DNA of 64,000 bases from Steroidobacteraceae bacterium (GCA_025451275.1 JANWKR010000023.1:1-64000); one strand, 5' to 3'. Positions 14,758 to 23,797 are shown, counted from the first letter of the stretch. A program made the numbers and translations. Notes: generated from the sequence alone by a model not told the origin.

Positions 14758-14785
14758 ATAAGACAGCGGCAAAAATACCGCTCAA
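14758..14785 (-). promoter_or_regulatory. Weak candidate promoter for the subtilase gene
   Basis: On the minus strand TTGAGC (14785-14780) and TCTTAT (14763-14758) are 16 nt apart, about 110 nt before the ATG at 14646. The match is modest. No better pair was found in the gap between dnaE2 and the protease gene. Confidence 0.25.
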
Positions 14786-14800
14786 CATAAGCGCTGCGCA

Positions 14801-14833
14801 GCGTGGCGTGCGCGTGGCGTGCGCGTGGCGTGC
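14801..14833. repeat. Three tandem copies of an 11-bp GC-rich unit
   Basis: GCGTGGCGTGC occurs three times in a row (14801-14811, 14812-14822, 14823-14833) in the 209-nt gap between the ends of dnaE2 and the subtilase gene start. It is non-coding, and no function is evident. Confidence 0.85.
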
Positions 14834-14855
14834 GCGCCGTGTGCGACTGTAGCGC

Positions 14856-17800
14856 TCAGTGAAAATCGCGCGAGCGCGTCAGCAGCTGCCCGAGCAGTGC
14901 CGAGCGGTCGATGAGGCGGCGGGCGATGAGATGCATGACGCCGTCCTGCTGCTGCAGCTCGCCGTGCACCTCGAGCAGGCGCGACTCGAGCAGCGCGCGC
15001 CGCTGCTCGCGCCCCACCCGCTCCCAGACGATGACGTTCACCTGGCCGCTCTCGTCTTCGAGCGTGAGGAAGGTGACGCCGCTGGCGGTGGCGGGACGCT
15101 GGCGCATGAGCACGATGCCGGCGGTACGCACGCGCGCGCGGTCTGGCGCCGCGCGCAGCCGCTGTGCCGGCAGCAGCGCCTCGGCCTCGAGCCGGGTGCG
15201 CAGCAGCGCCAGCGGGTGCCGCCCGAGGGTGAGCCCGAGGGCGGCGTAGTCGGCGACGAGCGCCTCCCCTTCCGTGGGCGCGCGCAGGAGCGGCTGGCCT
15301 TCGCTGCGGCTCGCCGGGGACAGCGCGGCCGGGGCGAGTGGCAGGGCGCGGTCGGTGCCGGCGACCTCCCAGAATGCGAGGTGCCGGTTACCGCTCAGGG
15401 CCGCGAGCGCCCCGGCGGCGGCGAGCGCCTCGAGATCGCCGCGATCGAGCGCGGCGCGTGCGGCGAGATCCTGGACGCTGGCGAAGGGGCAGCTGCCGCG
15501 CGCTGCGCCCAGGCGGCCGGCGCCGGCCTGCGACAGCGACTTCACCATGCGCAGCCCGAGCCGCAGCGCCGGCGCGCCGTCGGCGCGCCGCTCGAGCGAG
15601 GAGTCCCAGCCGGAGGCGCACACGTCGACCGCGCGCACCTCGACGTCGTGCGCACGCGCATCGCGCACCAGCTGCGCCGGGGCGTAGAAGCCCATGGGCT
15701 GGCTGTTGAGCAGCGCGCAGGTGAAGGCCGCCGGCTCGTAGCACTTCAGCCATGCGGAGTCGTATACCAGCAGCGCGAAGCTCAGACTGTGGCTCTCGGG
15801 GAAGCCGTATTCACCAAAGCCCAGCATCTGCTGGTAGATGCGTTGCGCGAACTCCTCGGGGTAGTTGCGCGCACGCATGCCCTGCAGCAGCCGCTCGCGG
15901 AACGGATCCAGGCCGCCGGTCTTCTTCCAGGCACCCATCGCGCGGCGCAGCGCGTCCGCTTCCCCCGGCGTGAAGCCGGCGGCGACGATCGCGATCTGCA
16001 TCACCTGCTCCTGGAAGATCGGCACACCGAGTGTCCGATGCAGCACCGCGCGCACTTCCTCGCCGGGATAGTCGACGGCCTCCGCGCCGCTGCGGCGGCG
16101 CAGGTACGGATGCACCATGTCGCCCTGGATGGGCCCGGGGCGCACGATCGCCACCTCGATCACCAGGTCGTAGTAGCAGCGCGGCTTGAGGCGCGGCAGC
16201 ATGGCCATCTGCGCGCGCGACTCGATCTGGAACACACCGACCGTGTCGGCGCGGCCCAGCATGTCGTAGACCCCGGGATCCTCGGCGGGCAGCTCGCCGA
16301 GTGCGTGCCGGGTGCCGCGGAATTCGTTCACCAGCACGAATGCGCGCCTGAGAGCGGTGAGCATGCCGAGGGCCAGCAGGTCGACCTTGAGCAGTCCCAG
16401 GTCATTGAGATCATCCTTGTCCCACTGCACCACGGTGCGCCCGGGCATGGCGGCGTTCTCGATCGGCACCAGCTCCTCGAGCAGGCCCTCGGCGATCACG
16501 AAGCCGCCGACGTGCTGCGACAGATGGCGTGGAAAGCCCGGCAGGGCCACCAGCTCCGCCGCCAGCGGCAGCAGGCGTGCCAGCCACGCGCAGTCAGTGT
16601 CGAAGCCCGCCTCGCGCAGCCGCTCGGGGATGGCCGCGCGCCCGTCCCACCACTGCATGACCTTCGCCAGGCGGGCACTGTCAGCGAGCGTAAGCCCGAA
16701 TGCCTTGCCCAGATCGCGCAGCGCACTGCGCGGGCGGTAGGTGATGACGGTGGCGGCGAGCGCCGCGCGCGCGCGGCCGTACTTGTCGTAGACGTACTGC
16801 AGCACCTCCTCGCGCCGCTCGTGCTCGAAGTCGATGTCGATGTCCGGCGGCTCGTTGCGCTCACGCGAGATGAAGCGCTCGAACAGCAGCGCCGCGCCGC
16901 GCTGCGGGTCGACCGAAGTGACGCCCAGGCAGTAGCACACGCGCGAGTTGGCGGCCGAGCCGCGCCCCTGGCACAGGATCCCGTGGCGGCGCGCGAACGC
17001 CACGATGTCCTGCACGGTGAGGAAGTACGGCTCGTAGTGCAGCTCCTCGATGAGTTCCAGCTCATGCTCGAGTGCCCGGCGCTCGGCCGGCGGCATGCCC
17101 CCGGGCCAGCGCCGCCGCGCGCCCTCCTCCGTCAGCCGCCGCAGGTAGCTGCCCGGCGTCTCCCCCGCCGGCACCAGCTCGCGCGGGTACTCGTAGCGCA
17201 GCTCATCGAGCGAGAAGTGGCACTCCTGCGCCAGTTCCACGCTCGCCGCCAGCAGCGGCGGCGGATACAGCCGCGCCAGCCGCGCACGCTCGCGCAGATG
17301 GCGCTCGCCGTTGGGGTACAGGCGCGATCCCAGCTGCGCGATCGGCACGTTCAGGCGGATGGCCGTCAGCGCATCCTGCAGCTGCCGCCGGGCGCGCACG
17401 TGCATGTGCACGTCGCCGCTGGCGACGAGCGGCACGCCGCGCTGCGCACCGAGCGCCGCCAGCGTGGCGAGCCGCGCCCGGTCCGCGCCCCCGCACAGCA
17501 GCTCGACGGCGATGCGCACGCGCGGCGCGAAGCGCTCGTGCAGCCAGTGCAGCTCCTCGGGCTGCGGCTGCGGCGCCGGCAGCCATAGGACGAAGCAGCC
17601 CGCGGGGCCTGCGGCCTCGAGATCGGCACGCGTCAGCGCGTACCCGCCCTTGGCGGCCGCGCGCCGGCCGCGGCTGATCAGGCGGCACAGGCGCGCGTAG
17701 CTGGAGCGCCCGGTGGCGAGCGCCACGAACCTGAGGCCGCAGGCCAGGCGGAATTCGGCGCCGACGATGAGCCGCAGCTGACGGTTCTTGGCCGCCATGT

Positions 17801-17972
17801 GCGCGCGCACCACGCCCGCCACCGAGCACTCGTCGGTGAGGGCGAGCGCGCGGTAGCCGAGCGCATCCGCCTGCTCGATGAGCTCGTGCGGATGCGAGGC
17901 GCCGCGCAGGAAGGTGAAGTTGGAGAGGCAGTGCAGCTCGGCGTACGCCGGCGCCGCCCCGCCGGCGGTCAT
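14856..17972 (-). CDS. dnaE2: Error-prone DNA polymerase III alpha subunit DnaE2 (ImuC)
   Basis: Translesion DNA polymerase of the ImuA-ImuB-DnaE2 mutasome. The product is 1038 residues. The N-terminal PHP domain starts YAELHCLSNFTFLRGASHP. The polymerase core includes CQGRGSAANSRVCYCLG, the acidic catalytic stretch PPDIDIDFEH, and the little-finger/OB region near the C-terminus (GIVLMRQRP, VTFLTLEDE). Length and motifs fit DnaE2 rather than replicative DnaE (about 1160 residues). The ATG at 17972 overlaps the imuB stop (ATGA). It is the last gene of the lexA-imuA-imuB-dnaE2 operon and should be induced by DNA damage through the SOS boxes upstream of lexA. Confidence 0.97.
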   Translation of the reverse strand: MTAGGAAPAYAELHCLSNFTFLRGASHPHELIEQADALGYRALALTDECSVAGVVRAHMAAKNRQLRLIVGAEFRLACGLRFVALATGRSSYARLCRLISRGRRAAAKGGYALTRADLEAAGPAGCFVLWLPAPQPQPEELHWLHERFAPRVRIAVELLCGGADRARLATLAALGAQRGVPLVASGDVHMHVRARRQLQDALTAIRLNVPIAQLGSRLYPNGERHLRERARLARLYPPPLLAASVELAQECHFSLDELRYEYPRELVPAGETPGSYLRRLTEEGARRRWPGGMPPAERRALEHELELIEELHYEPYFLTVQDIVAFARRHGILCQGRGSAANSRVCYCLGVTSVDPQRGAALLFERFISRERNEPPDIDIDFEHERREEVLQYVYDKYGRARAALAATVITYRPRSALRDLGKAFGLTLADSARLAKVMQWWDGRAAIPERLREAGFDTDCAWLARLLPLAAELVALPGFPRHLSQHVGGFVIAEGLLEELVPIENAAMPGRTVVQWDKDDLNDLGLLKVDLLALGMLTALRRAFVLVNEFRGTRHALGELPAEDPGVYDMLGRADTVGVFQIESRAQMAMLPRLKPRCYYDLVIEVAIVRPGPIQGDMVHPYLRRRSGAEAVDYPGEEVRAVLHRTLGVPIFQEQVMQIAIVAAGFTPGEADALRRAMGAWKKTGGLDPFRERLLQGMRARNYPEEFAQRIYQQMLGFGEYGFPESHSLSFALLVYDSAWLKCYEPAAFTCALLNSQPMGFYAPAQLVRDARAHDVEVRAVDVCASGWDSSLERRADGAPALRLGLRMVKSLSQAGAGRLGAARGSCPFASVQDLAARAALDRGDLEALAAAGALAALSGNRHLAFWEVAGTDRALPLAPAALSPASRSEGQPLLRAPTEGEALVADYAALGLTLGRHPLALLRTRLEAEALLPAQRLRAAPDRARVRTAGIVLMRQRPATASGVTFLTLEDESGQVNVIVWERVGREQRRALLESRLLEVHGELQQQDGVMHLIARRLIDRSALLGQLLTRSRDFH

Positions 17973-19360
17973 CCGAACACTCCGTGCAGGAACCAGCCGT
18001 GCGGCGCGCGACGCTCGCGGAACACCCACAGCCGCACCCCGTGCGCGTCGACGGCGGTGTAATAGTCGCGCGCGATCTCCGCCCCGTCCCACCAGCCGCT
18101 CTCGATGCGCTCGGGCTCGCTCACCAGACGCAGCGGCCCGCGGCGCCGCGGCCAGCCCTGCGACGCGGCGAGCGGCTGCGGCGGCGCGAGGAGCCACAGG
18201 GGCCGCGGCGTGGGTGGCGCCGCGGCCGCGGCGTGGCTGCGGGCCTGCGCGCCGAGCGTGGCGGGCGGCGGCCCCAGCGACCAGGCGTGCTCGGGCCGGT
18301 GGCCCTCGAGGAACGTCAGGCCGTGTATGGCCTCGGGGCCCAGGCGGGCGCGCAGCCGCTCGATGAGACCGCAGGCCTCGCGCGCGAGGCTGCCGCCGTG
18401 CTCGCCGGGCTGCCACAGACACGCGGCCTGCGGCGGCTGCGCCACCACGCGCGCGGCGCGCAGCTCGCAGGCACGCACCGCCTCGGGCAGCGGCAGCGCC
18501 GCGAGGTGCTCGCCGAGCAGCGCGATAAAGCGCTGCGCATCAGCGCTCGGCGCCGCCAGACGCACCAGGCAGCACGTCGCGGGATGCTGGCGGTGCACGA
18601 GGCGACACTCGAACTCAGTCACGCCGCACTGGCGCGCGTCCAGAAAGGCGCCGAGCTCGGCGCACAGCGGCGTGAGCGCCGCGAGCAGCCGCGCGTGGCT
18701 CGTCAGCTCGCAGTCGAGCTCGCGCCGGCGGCGGAAGCGCACCCCGGGCGCGAACGCGGCACGCACTTCCGGCGCGCGTCCGGTGAGCCGGTCGAGCGTG
18801 GCGAGCGCTGCAGGTCCGAAGCGGCGCGCAAAGCCGGCACGTGGCAGGCGCAGCGCCGCGCCTACGGTGCGCACGCCCAGGCGCCCGAGCCGCGCCACGG
18901 TGTCTTCCGGCCAGCGCAGCACGGTGAGCGGCAGGGGCGTGAGCTGCCCGATGAGCTGTGCCGGCTCGAGGATCTCGAACGACCGGCCGGCGCGTGCGCC
19001 ACAGAGCGCCGCGAATGGCGTGGGCGCGCAGGCGAGCTGCGCCTGCAGCTGCAGGCCGCGGCACTCGCCGAGGAGCGCCGCGCGCAGCGCGCCGATGCCG
19101 GCGAATAGGTGCAGGCTGCCGCGCACCTCGAGCAGCAGCCCGTCCGGTGGCTCGAGGCTCACGCGCGGAGTGAAGCGCTGCGCGCGTTCGGCCAGCGCGG
19201 CGAGCTGCGCCCCCGCGGCACCGCCCGGCAGATGCACGCCCAGCCACAGCTCGGCCGCGGTGCGCGCCGCACCCGTGGCCAGCGCCACCCCGCGCAGCGG
19301 CACCGCGCACGGCGCCGGTGCGGCGGGGACCAGGAGCGGAAGGGATCGGCGCGGCCGCAT
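17969..19360 (-). CDS. imuB: Y-family polymerase-like protein ImuB
   Basis: Non-catalytic Y-family homologue that bridges DnaE2 to the sliding clamp in SOS mutagenesis. The product is 463 residues. Family marks are the start of the polymerase region (LWLGVHLP), the helix-hairpin-helix-like part (LRWPEDTVARLGRLGVRTVGA) read as residues about 165-186, and the conserved C-terminal strand (RLWVFRERRAPHGWFLHG). The acidic active-site residues of true Y-family polymerases are not evident, as is usual for ImuB. It overlaps dnaE2 by 4 nt and follows imuA after 7 nt. Confidence 0.94.
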   Translation of the reverse strand: MRPRRSLPLLVPAAPAPCAVPLRGVALATGAARTAAELWLGVHLPGGAAGAQLAALAERAQRFTPRVSLEPPDGLLLEVRGSLHLFAGIGALRAALLGECRGLQLQAQLACAPTPFAALCGARAGRSFEILEPAQLIGQLTPLPLTVLRWPEDTVARLGRLGVRTVGAALRLPRAGFARRFGPAALATLDRLTGRAPEVRAAFAPGVRFRRRRELDCELTSHARLLAALTPLCAELGAFLDARQCGVTEFECRLVHRQHPATCCLVRLAAPSADAQRFIALLGEHLAALPLPEAVRACELRAARVVAQPPQAACLWQPGEHGGSLAREACGLIERLRARLGPEAIHGLTFLEGHRPEHAWSLGPPPATLGAQARSHAAAAAPPTPRPLWLLAPPQPLAASQGWPRRRGPLRLVSEPERIESGWWDGAEIARDYYTAVDAHGVRLWVFRERRAPHGWFLHGVFG

Positions 19361-19367
19361 GTGCTGC

Positions 19368-19979
19368 TCAAAGCTCCAGGCAGAACGCCGTGCGCGGCGC
19401 GCCGCGTGCTTTCAGCAGCGTGACGCGCACGCCGCCAGCCTGCGGTTCCAGGCCGAGCCGCAGCACCGCGCTCGAGGCTTCACGCGCCGCGCGGCGCGGT
19501 CGGAACAGCACCCCGAGCGTACGCCCCTGCTCGGCGGCCAGCTGCAGGCGGCGGATGTTGCGGGCACTGGGCTGCCGCGCCCAGGCGAGCACTGCATCGC
19601 AGGCGCCCGAGCGCAGCGTCTGCTCGAAAGCCCACAGCGGCCGCGCGCCTCCTACCACCGCCACCCGCTCGAGCACGATCCCGCCGGCGACCAGGGCCGG
19701 TGCAAAGGGCAACAGCGGCGGCGTCACCCACACGCACCAGCGCGCCGTGGCGGCGCGCGTCAGCGCGGCGAGTACCGGCAGCAGCAGGCGCAGCTCGCCG
19801 CTGCCGAAGCGGGGGACCAGGATTTCGATCAGGCCGCTGCGGGGCCAGCCGCGACCGGGCAGGTGCTCATCGAGTGCGGCGAAGCCGCTCGGGAGCCCCG
19901 GCGGCTGCGCCGCCGCGCTGCGGCCGCGCCAGATGGCCGGATGCTCGAGCAACCGAGCGATGTTCGGATCCCCAGCCAC
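19368..19979 (-). CDS. imuA: SOS mutagenesis accessory protein ImuA
   Basis: RecA-like accessory protein of the ImuABC mutasome. The product is 203 residues, near the usual size. It keeps the conserved region GLPSGFAALDEHLPGRGWP followed by LIEILVPRFGSGELRLLLP, the degenerate counterpart of a RecA Walker A, and a late segment LEPQAGGVRVTLLKARGAP. Together with imuB and dnaE2, and 55 nt downstream of lexA, it forms the well-known LexA-regulated mutagenesis cassette of proteobacteria. Confidence 0.92.
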   Translation of the reverse strand: MAGDPNIARLLEHPAIWRGRSAAAQPPGLPSGFAALDEHLPGRGWPRSGLIEILVPRFGSGELRLLLPVLAALTRAATARWCVWVTPPLLPFAPALVAGGIVLERVAVVGGARPLWAFEQTLRSGACDAVLAWARQPSARNIRRLQLAAEQGRTLGVLFRPRRAAREASSAVLRLGLEPQAGGVRVTLLKARGAPRTAFCLEL

Positions 19980-20034
19980 GACTCAGCGACGAACAGGATG
20001 CCACCCTCTGTGCTTCATGCGCGCGATGCGCAGC

Positions 20035-20658
20035 TCACATCAGGCCGCTCGCACGGCCGCGGCGCACCACGCCGACGACGATCCCCTCGATGAGCAGCGG
20101 CTCCTCTTTAAGATCTACCTTGATCGGCTCGAACTCGGGATTCTCCGGCAGCAGCCATACCACCGAGCCTTCCTGGCGATAGCGCTTCACCGTGACCTCG
20201 TTGGTGAGGCGCGCGACCACGATCTGCCGGCTGCGCACTTCGGAGGTGCGGTGCACCGCCACCAGGTCACCGTCCAGAATGCCGGCGTCCTTCATGCTCA
20301 TGCCGGTGACCTTCAGCAGGTAGTGCGGCCGCGGCTGGAACAGCCCCGGATCGATCTGCAGCCGCGCCTCGAAATTCTCTTCGGCAAAAATGGGCTTGCC
20401 GGCCGCTACCCGGCCAATGAGCGGCAACCCCATCTGCTCGCGGATGGTGTCCTTCAGCTGGATCCCCCGCGAAGTGCCCGGCACCAGCGCAATGACGCCC
20501 TTGCGGGCCAGGGCGCGCAGGTGCTCCTCGGCGGCATTGGCCGAGCGAAAGCCCAGCTCGTGCGCAATCTCGGCGCGCGTGGGCGGCATGCCGGTCTCGG
20601 CGATGACACGCTGGATGAGGCGCAGGATCTGTGTCTGACGGGGGGTGAGGTCGGACAT
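20035..20658 (-). CDS. lexA: SOS response repressor LexA
   Basis: Repressor of the SOS regulon that cleaves itself when RecA filaments form. The product is 207 residues. Its winged helix-turn-helix recognition region ([20 protein letters not shown]) matches the E. coli type, which agrees with the CTGT-N8-ACAG box found upstream. The cleavage site is Ala86-Gly87 (VAAGKP), and the catalytic dyad is Ser121 (GMSMKD) and Lys158 (VTVKRY). The start is ATG 20658, giving MSDLTPRQ. A longer frame reaches 20982 but runs through the operator, so it is not coding. LexA heads the imuA-imuB-dnaE2 operon and so represses its own operon. Confidence 0.98.
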   Translation of the reverse strand: MSDLTPRQTQILRLIQRVIAETGMPPTRAEIAHELGFRSANAAEEHLRALARKGVIALVPGTSRGIQLKDTIREQMGLPLIGRVAAGKPIFAEENFEARLQIDPGLFQPRPHYLLKVTGMSMKDAGILDGDLVAVHRTSEVRSRQIVVARLTNEVTVKRYRQEGSVVWLLPENPEFEPIKVDLKEEPLLIEGIVVGVVRRGRASGLM

Positions 20659-20670
20659 TTTTGAGCCTAC

Positions 20671-20686
20671 CTGTTTATATATACAG
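20671..20686. promoter_or_regulatory. SOS (LexA) box 1
   Basis: CTGTTTATATATACAG is a full match to CTGT-N8-ACAG with an alternating TA core. It lies 12 nt upstream of the lexA ATG, just downstream of the predicted transcription start. Confidence 0.93.
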
Positions 20687-20689
20687 TTA

Positions 20690-20705
20690 CTGTAATTATA
20701 TCCAG
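20690..20705. promoter_or_regulatory. SOS (LexA) box 2, one mismatch
   Basis: CTGTAATTATATCCAG fits CTGT-N8-ACAG with one mismatch in the right half. It lies 19 bp from box 1, on the same face of the helix within about two turns. It overlaps the lexA -10 element. Two adjacent boxes are also found at E. coli lexA. Confidence 0.7.
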
Positions 20706-20722
20706 AGAAGGCATGCCCGCAA
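20695..20722 (-). promoter_or_regulatory. lexA promoter
   Basis: On the minus strand TTGCGG (20722-20717) and TATAAT (20700-20695) are 16 nt apart. The perfect -10 is inside SOS box 2, and transcription should start near 20688, between the two boxes. The promoter would therefore be blocked by LexA. Confidence 0.75.
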
Positions 20723-21199
20723 GCATTTTTGCTCATCCCGTGCAGCTCCAGCTTTCGAGCGCTGCCGTAACCGTCACGGCCGCCACGGACGCCATGCCGC
20801 ACGCCCCCGCAGGCACGACGGCAGCGCCCCAGCACCGCCCCGCGACTTGCGGCATACGCCGGACATGAATGAGCACTGAAGCAGCGATTAAAAATTCTTA
20901 AGGAACACCACACATGCTGACACCACGCCGCGCACACACTGAATGCGACGCGCGAAACCAACGAGTGCGCGCGTAAATTCACGCTCCAACCGCGCGACGC
21001 GGTGCAAACACGCGCTGCACATCGTGTTTGAACCGCTCATACACCTGTCGCGGCCCGAAGACATAAGTACATGTCAGCAGTTGCATTCCCGAGTCAAATT
21101 TGGTGCAGTGGCGCGCGGCGACTACGGCGGAACTTGCCCACCGGACTCGCATATCGGTTATCAGGACTTCCCGAATCAACAACCCAGAAGGGGACGTTT
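20723..21199. other. Non-coding gap between lexA and the lipoprotein gene
   Basis: About 480 nt without a credible gene; the short open frames here have no family marks. It is more AT-rich in patches (for example 20888-20902) than the coding DNA. A GGAACTT at 21129-21135 is a perfect sigma-E -35 on the plus strand, but no good -10 follows at the right distance (TCGGTT 18 nt on). No tRNA, riboswitch or repeat was recognised. Confidence 0.5.
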
Positions 21200-21514
21200 A
21201 TGAAGTGCGCGAGCGTTGTGGCGGCGGCGGCCGCCGTGGTAGTGATGGGATTGGCAGGCTGCACGGATCTGAAGCCCATTCAGGCTCAGATCGATGACCT
21301 GAAGGCTCAGCTGGCGAAGGCACAGGGTGACGCGTCGGGCGCGAAGAGCTCGGCCGATGCAGCCAACAGTGCCGCTCAGTCGGCCGGCCAGGCGGCCAGC
21401 GGTGCGCAGAGCACGGCCAACCAGGCGTTGGCGGCGGCGCATGCCAGCCAGTCGTGCTGCGATGCGACCAACGAGAAGATCGACCGCATGTTCAAGCGGT
21501 CCGTTTCGAAGTAA
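21200..21514 (+). CDS. Alanine-zipper outer-membrane lipoprotein (Lpp/OprI-like)
   Basis: Small lipoprotein of 104 residues. It has a lipoprotein signal peptide with lipobox LAGC at Cys21. A heptad-like helix (LKPIQAQIDDLKAQLAKAQG) is followed by a long Ala-rich coiled-coil segment (SSADAANSAAQSAGQAASG) typical of alanine-zipper OprI/Lpp-type proteins. The end (IDRMFKRSVSK) carries a Lys, which in Braun lipoproteins can be linked to peptidoglycan; whether that happens here is inference. The start at 21200 is chosen for the strong AGAAGGGGA ribosome binding site 6 nt upstream. A longer frame exists but has no such site. It is monocistronic, ending at a clear terminator. Confidence 0.88.
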   Translation: MKCASVVAAAAAVVVMGLAGCTDLKPIQAQIDDLKAQLAKAQGDASGAKSSADAANSAAQSAGQAASGAQSTANQALAAAHASQSCCDATNEKIDRMFKRSVSK

Positions 21515-21534
21515 CAGCACTTCGAAGACAGAAA

Positions 21535-21564
21535 AACGCCGCGCAGATGCGCGGCGTTTTTTTT
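21535..21564. terminator. Bidirectional intrinsic terminator
   Basis: AACGCCGCGC (21535-21544), loop AGAT and GCGCGGCGTT (21549-21558) form a perfect 10-bp stem followed by T-run to 21564. Upstream of the stem is a run of A residues (21532-21536), so the minus strand also has hairpin plus T-tract. It ends both the lipoprotein gene and the oncoming yceD-rpmF-plsX-fabH operon. Confidence 0.93.
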
Positions 21565-21603
21565 GCGTGGCCGAAAGTGCCAGCCGTTGCCGGCGGCGTA
21601 CCG

Positions 21604-22560
21604 CTAGTAGCGCACCAGTGCCGAGCCCCAGGTGAAGCCACCGCCGAAGGCTTCCAGCAGCAGCAGCTCGCCGCGGCGGATGCGCCCGTCGCGCACCGCG
21701 ACATCAAGCGCCAGCGGCACCGAGGCCGCCGAGGTATTGCCGTGCTCCTGGACGGTGACGATCACCCGCTCCATGGGAATGTCGAGCTTGCGGGCGGTCG
21801 CCTGGATGATGCGGATGTTGGCCTGGTGCGGCACCAGCCAGTCGAGCGCGCTGCGGTCGAGGCCGTTGGCGGCGAGCGCCTCATCGACGGTCTCGCCGAG
21901 CTTGGTGACCGCGACTTTGAATACCTCGCTGCCGGTCATGGTAATGGCGAGTTTGCCCGTGAAACCCTTCGATACGCCGACGGCGCAGTAGAGCATGTCC
22001 TTGTACTGGCCGTCGGCATGCAGGTGTGTGGACAGCACCCCGGGAGTGGCGCTCGGCTCGAGCACCACCGCGCCCGCGCCGTCGGCAAACAGCACGGCGG
22101 TGGCCCGGTCACTCCAGTCGGTGATGCGCGAGAGCGTCTCCGCGCCGATGACCAGAGCGCGCTTTGACTCCCCGCAGCGCACGTACTTGTCGGCGATCGA
22201 GAGCGCGTACATGAAACCGGCGCAGGCGGTCTCGACGCTGACGGCCGGCCCGCCGCGGCAGCCGCGCCGCTGCTGCAGCAGCACCCCGCAGTTGGGAAAG
22301 ACCAGGTCCGGGGTGGTGGTGCCGAAGGCGATAAAATCGACGTCGCCGGGAGCGAGGCCCGCGGCCTCGAGCGCGCGGCGCGCGGCGTGTTCGGCCAGGT
22401 CGACGGTGGTCTCGCCGTCGGCGGCCACGTGGCGGCGCTCGATGCCGGTGCGGCTGCGGATCCACTCGTCGGACGTGTCGACGATCTTCTCGAGGTCGAA
22501 GTTGGTGACGACCTTCTGCGGCAGGTACGAGCCGGTGCCGGCGATGCGCGAATAGATCAA
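21604..22560 (-). CDS. fabH: 3-oxoacyl-ACP synthase III (FabH)
   Basis: Starts fatty-acid synthesis by condensing acetyl-CoA with malonyl-ACP. The product is 318 residues. The catalytic Cys is in VETACAGFMYAL, with His in VPHQANIRI and Asn in HGNTSAAS; the N-terminus MIYSRIAGTGSYLP is canonical. That N-terminus begins at a TTG codon (22560) that overlaps the plsX stop in a TTGA junction; no ATG or GTG would preserve it. fabH is the last gene of yceD-rpmF-plsX-fabH. The usual downstream fabD-fabG-acpP genes are not here, since the bidirectional terminator follows after about 40 nt. Confidence 0.97.
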   Translation of the reverse strand: MIYSRIAGTGSYLPQKVVTNFDLEKIVDTSDEWIRSRTGIERRHVAADGETTVDLAEHAARRALEAAGLAPGDVDFIAFGTTTPDLVFPNCGVLLQQRRGCRGGPAVSVETACAGFMYALSIADKYVRCGESKRALVIGAETLSRITDWSDRATAVLFADGAGAVVLEPSATPGVLSTHLHADGQYKDMLYCAVGVSKGFTGKLAITMTGSEVFKVAVTKLGETVDEALAANGLDRSALDWLVPHQANIRIIQATARKLDIPMERVIVTVQEHGNTSAASVPLALDVAVRDGRIRRGELLLLEAFGGGFTWGSALVRY

Positions 22561-23567
22561 CTGGCCGCCCCTTGCGCGTGCAATGCCTGCGCGATGTGCG
22601 CGGTCAGTCCGCGCCGCGCCGCGAGTGCCGCCGTGCCGATCGCACGTGCGAAGGCGACGCGGTCAGCGCGCCCGTGGCTTTTTACCACGATCCCGGTCAG
22701 CCCGACCATGCAGGCGCCGTTGTAGCGGCGCGGATCGATGCCGGCCGCGGTCCGGCGCAGCACCGGGCCGGCGACGAGGCCGGCGAGCCGGTCGAGGAGC
22801 GAGGCCTGGAATTCCTGGCGCAGGCGGTCGACGATCAGCCCGGCGACGCCCTCCATGGTCTTGAGGGCGACGTTGCCGGTGAACCCATCGGTGACCACGA
22901 CGTCGACGTCGCCGGAGAAGATGTCATCACCCTCGACGAAGCCCACGTAGTTGAGTCCGGTGCCGGTGAGCAGCGCGTGCGCGGCCTGCACACCCTCGTG
23001 TCCCTTCATCTCCTCCTCGCCGATATTGAGCAGGCCGATGCGCGGATTGGCCAGGCCGTACACGTCGCGGGCGACGATGGCGCCCATGGCGGCGAACTGC
23101 TGCAGCTGCTCGGGGGTCGCCTTGGTGTTGGCGCCGAGATCGAGCATGTGCGTCAGGCCGTGCGCCGCGGGGATGGCGGAGATGATCGCGGCGCGCTCCA
23201 CGCCGGGCAGCGTCTTCAGCACGAAGTGAGCGATCGCGGTGAGCGCACCGGTGTTGCCGGCGCTCACGGCGGCGCTGGCGCGACCCTCGTACACCAGGTC
23301 GACGGCCAGGCGCATCGAGGAGTCCTTCTTGCGCCGGATCGCCTCACGCGGCTTCTCCTCCATGGTCACCACCTGCGAAGCCGCGGTGGTCGTGGCCCGC
23401 GCGCGCAGGTCTTCCGGCTGGGTGGCGAGCTCGCCCTGGATCAGCTGCGGGTCACCGACCAGCAGCGCGCGCAGCTCCGGGTCGTCGGCCAGCGCGCGCA
23501 GCGCGCCGGCCACGTATTCGCGCGGCTCGTTGTCGCCGCTCATCACATCGATCGCGATCGGCAGCAC
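22557..23567 (-). CDS. plsX: Phosphate acyltransferase PlsX
   Basis: Makes acyl-phosphate from acyl-ACP for phospholipid synthesis; it is a peripheral membrane enzyme. The product is 336 residues. Family stretches include IAIDVMSGDNEP at the N-terminus (the common MGGD is MSGD here), VSAGNTGALTAI, LDLGANTKATPEQL, GLLNIGEEEMKGHE and VVTDGFTGNVALKT. The start is GTG 23567. It sits between rpmF (35-nt gap) and fabH (4-nt overlap). Confidence 0.97.
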   Translation of the reverse strand: MLPIAIDVMSGDNEPREYVAGALRALADDPELRALLVGDPQLIQGELATQPEDLRARATTTAASQVVTMEEKPREAIRRKKDSSMRLAVDLVYEGRASAAVSAGNTGALTAIAHFVLKTLPGVERAAIISAIPAAHGLTHMLDLGANTKATPEQLQQFAAMGAIVARDVYGLANPRIGLLNIGEEEMKGHEGVQAAHALLTGTGLNYVGFVEGDDIFSGDVDVVVTDGFTGNVALKTMEGVAGLIVDRLRQEFQASLLDRLAGLVAGPVLRRTAAGIDPRRYNGACMVGLTGIVVKSHGRADRVAFARAIGTAALAARRGLTAHIAQALHAQGAAS

Positions 23568-23602
23568 GCAGGCCCTTTGGGTGCGGCGCGGACTCTAGGC
23601 GA

Positions 23603-23797
23603 CTATTCCTTGTCCTCGTTCTCGGCCGGCTTCTCGATGACGCGCCGGCCGCGATAGAAGCCATCGGGAGTGATCCGGTGGCGCAGATGGGTCTCACCCG
23701 ACTGTCCGTCAACCGACAGTGCCGGCTTGGCCAGCCCGTCGTGCGAGCGATGCATGCCGCGTCGCGAGGGCGTCTTGCGGCTCTTTTGAACGGCCAT
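23603..23797 (-). CDS. rpmF: 50S ribosomal protein L32
   Basis: Large-subunit ribosomal protein of 64 residues. The start [20 protein letters not shown] is the canonical L32 N-terminus, followed by the family segment [15 protein letters not shown]. It lacks the zinc-binding cysteines of zinc-ribbon L32 forms, as in other proteobacterial L32. It is the second gene of the yceD operon. Confidence 0.98.
   Translation of the reverse strand: MAVQKSRKTPSRRGMHRSHDGLAKPALSVDGQSGETHLRHRITPDGFYRGRRVIEKPAENEDKE

Noticed and set aside
20659-20982. N-terminal extension of lexA
   Set aside because: It crosses the SOS boxes and promoter; LexA homology starts exactly at ATG 20658.
20943-21203. 86-residue open frame upstream of the lipoprotein
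   Set aside because: No ribosome binding site, no homology pattern, and it overlaps the lipoprotein's own leader.
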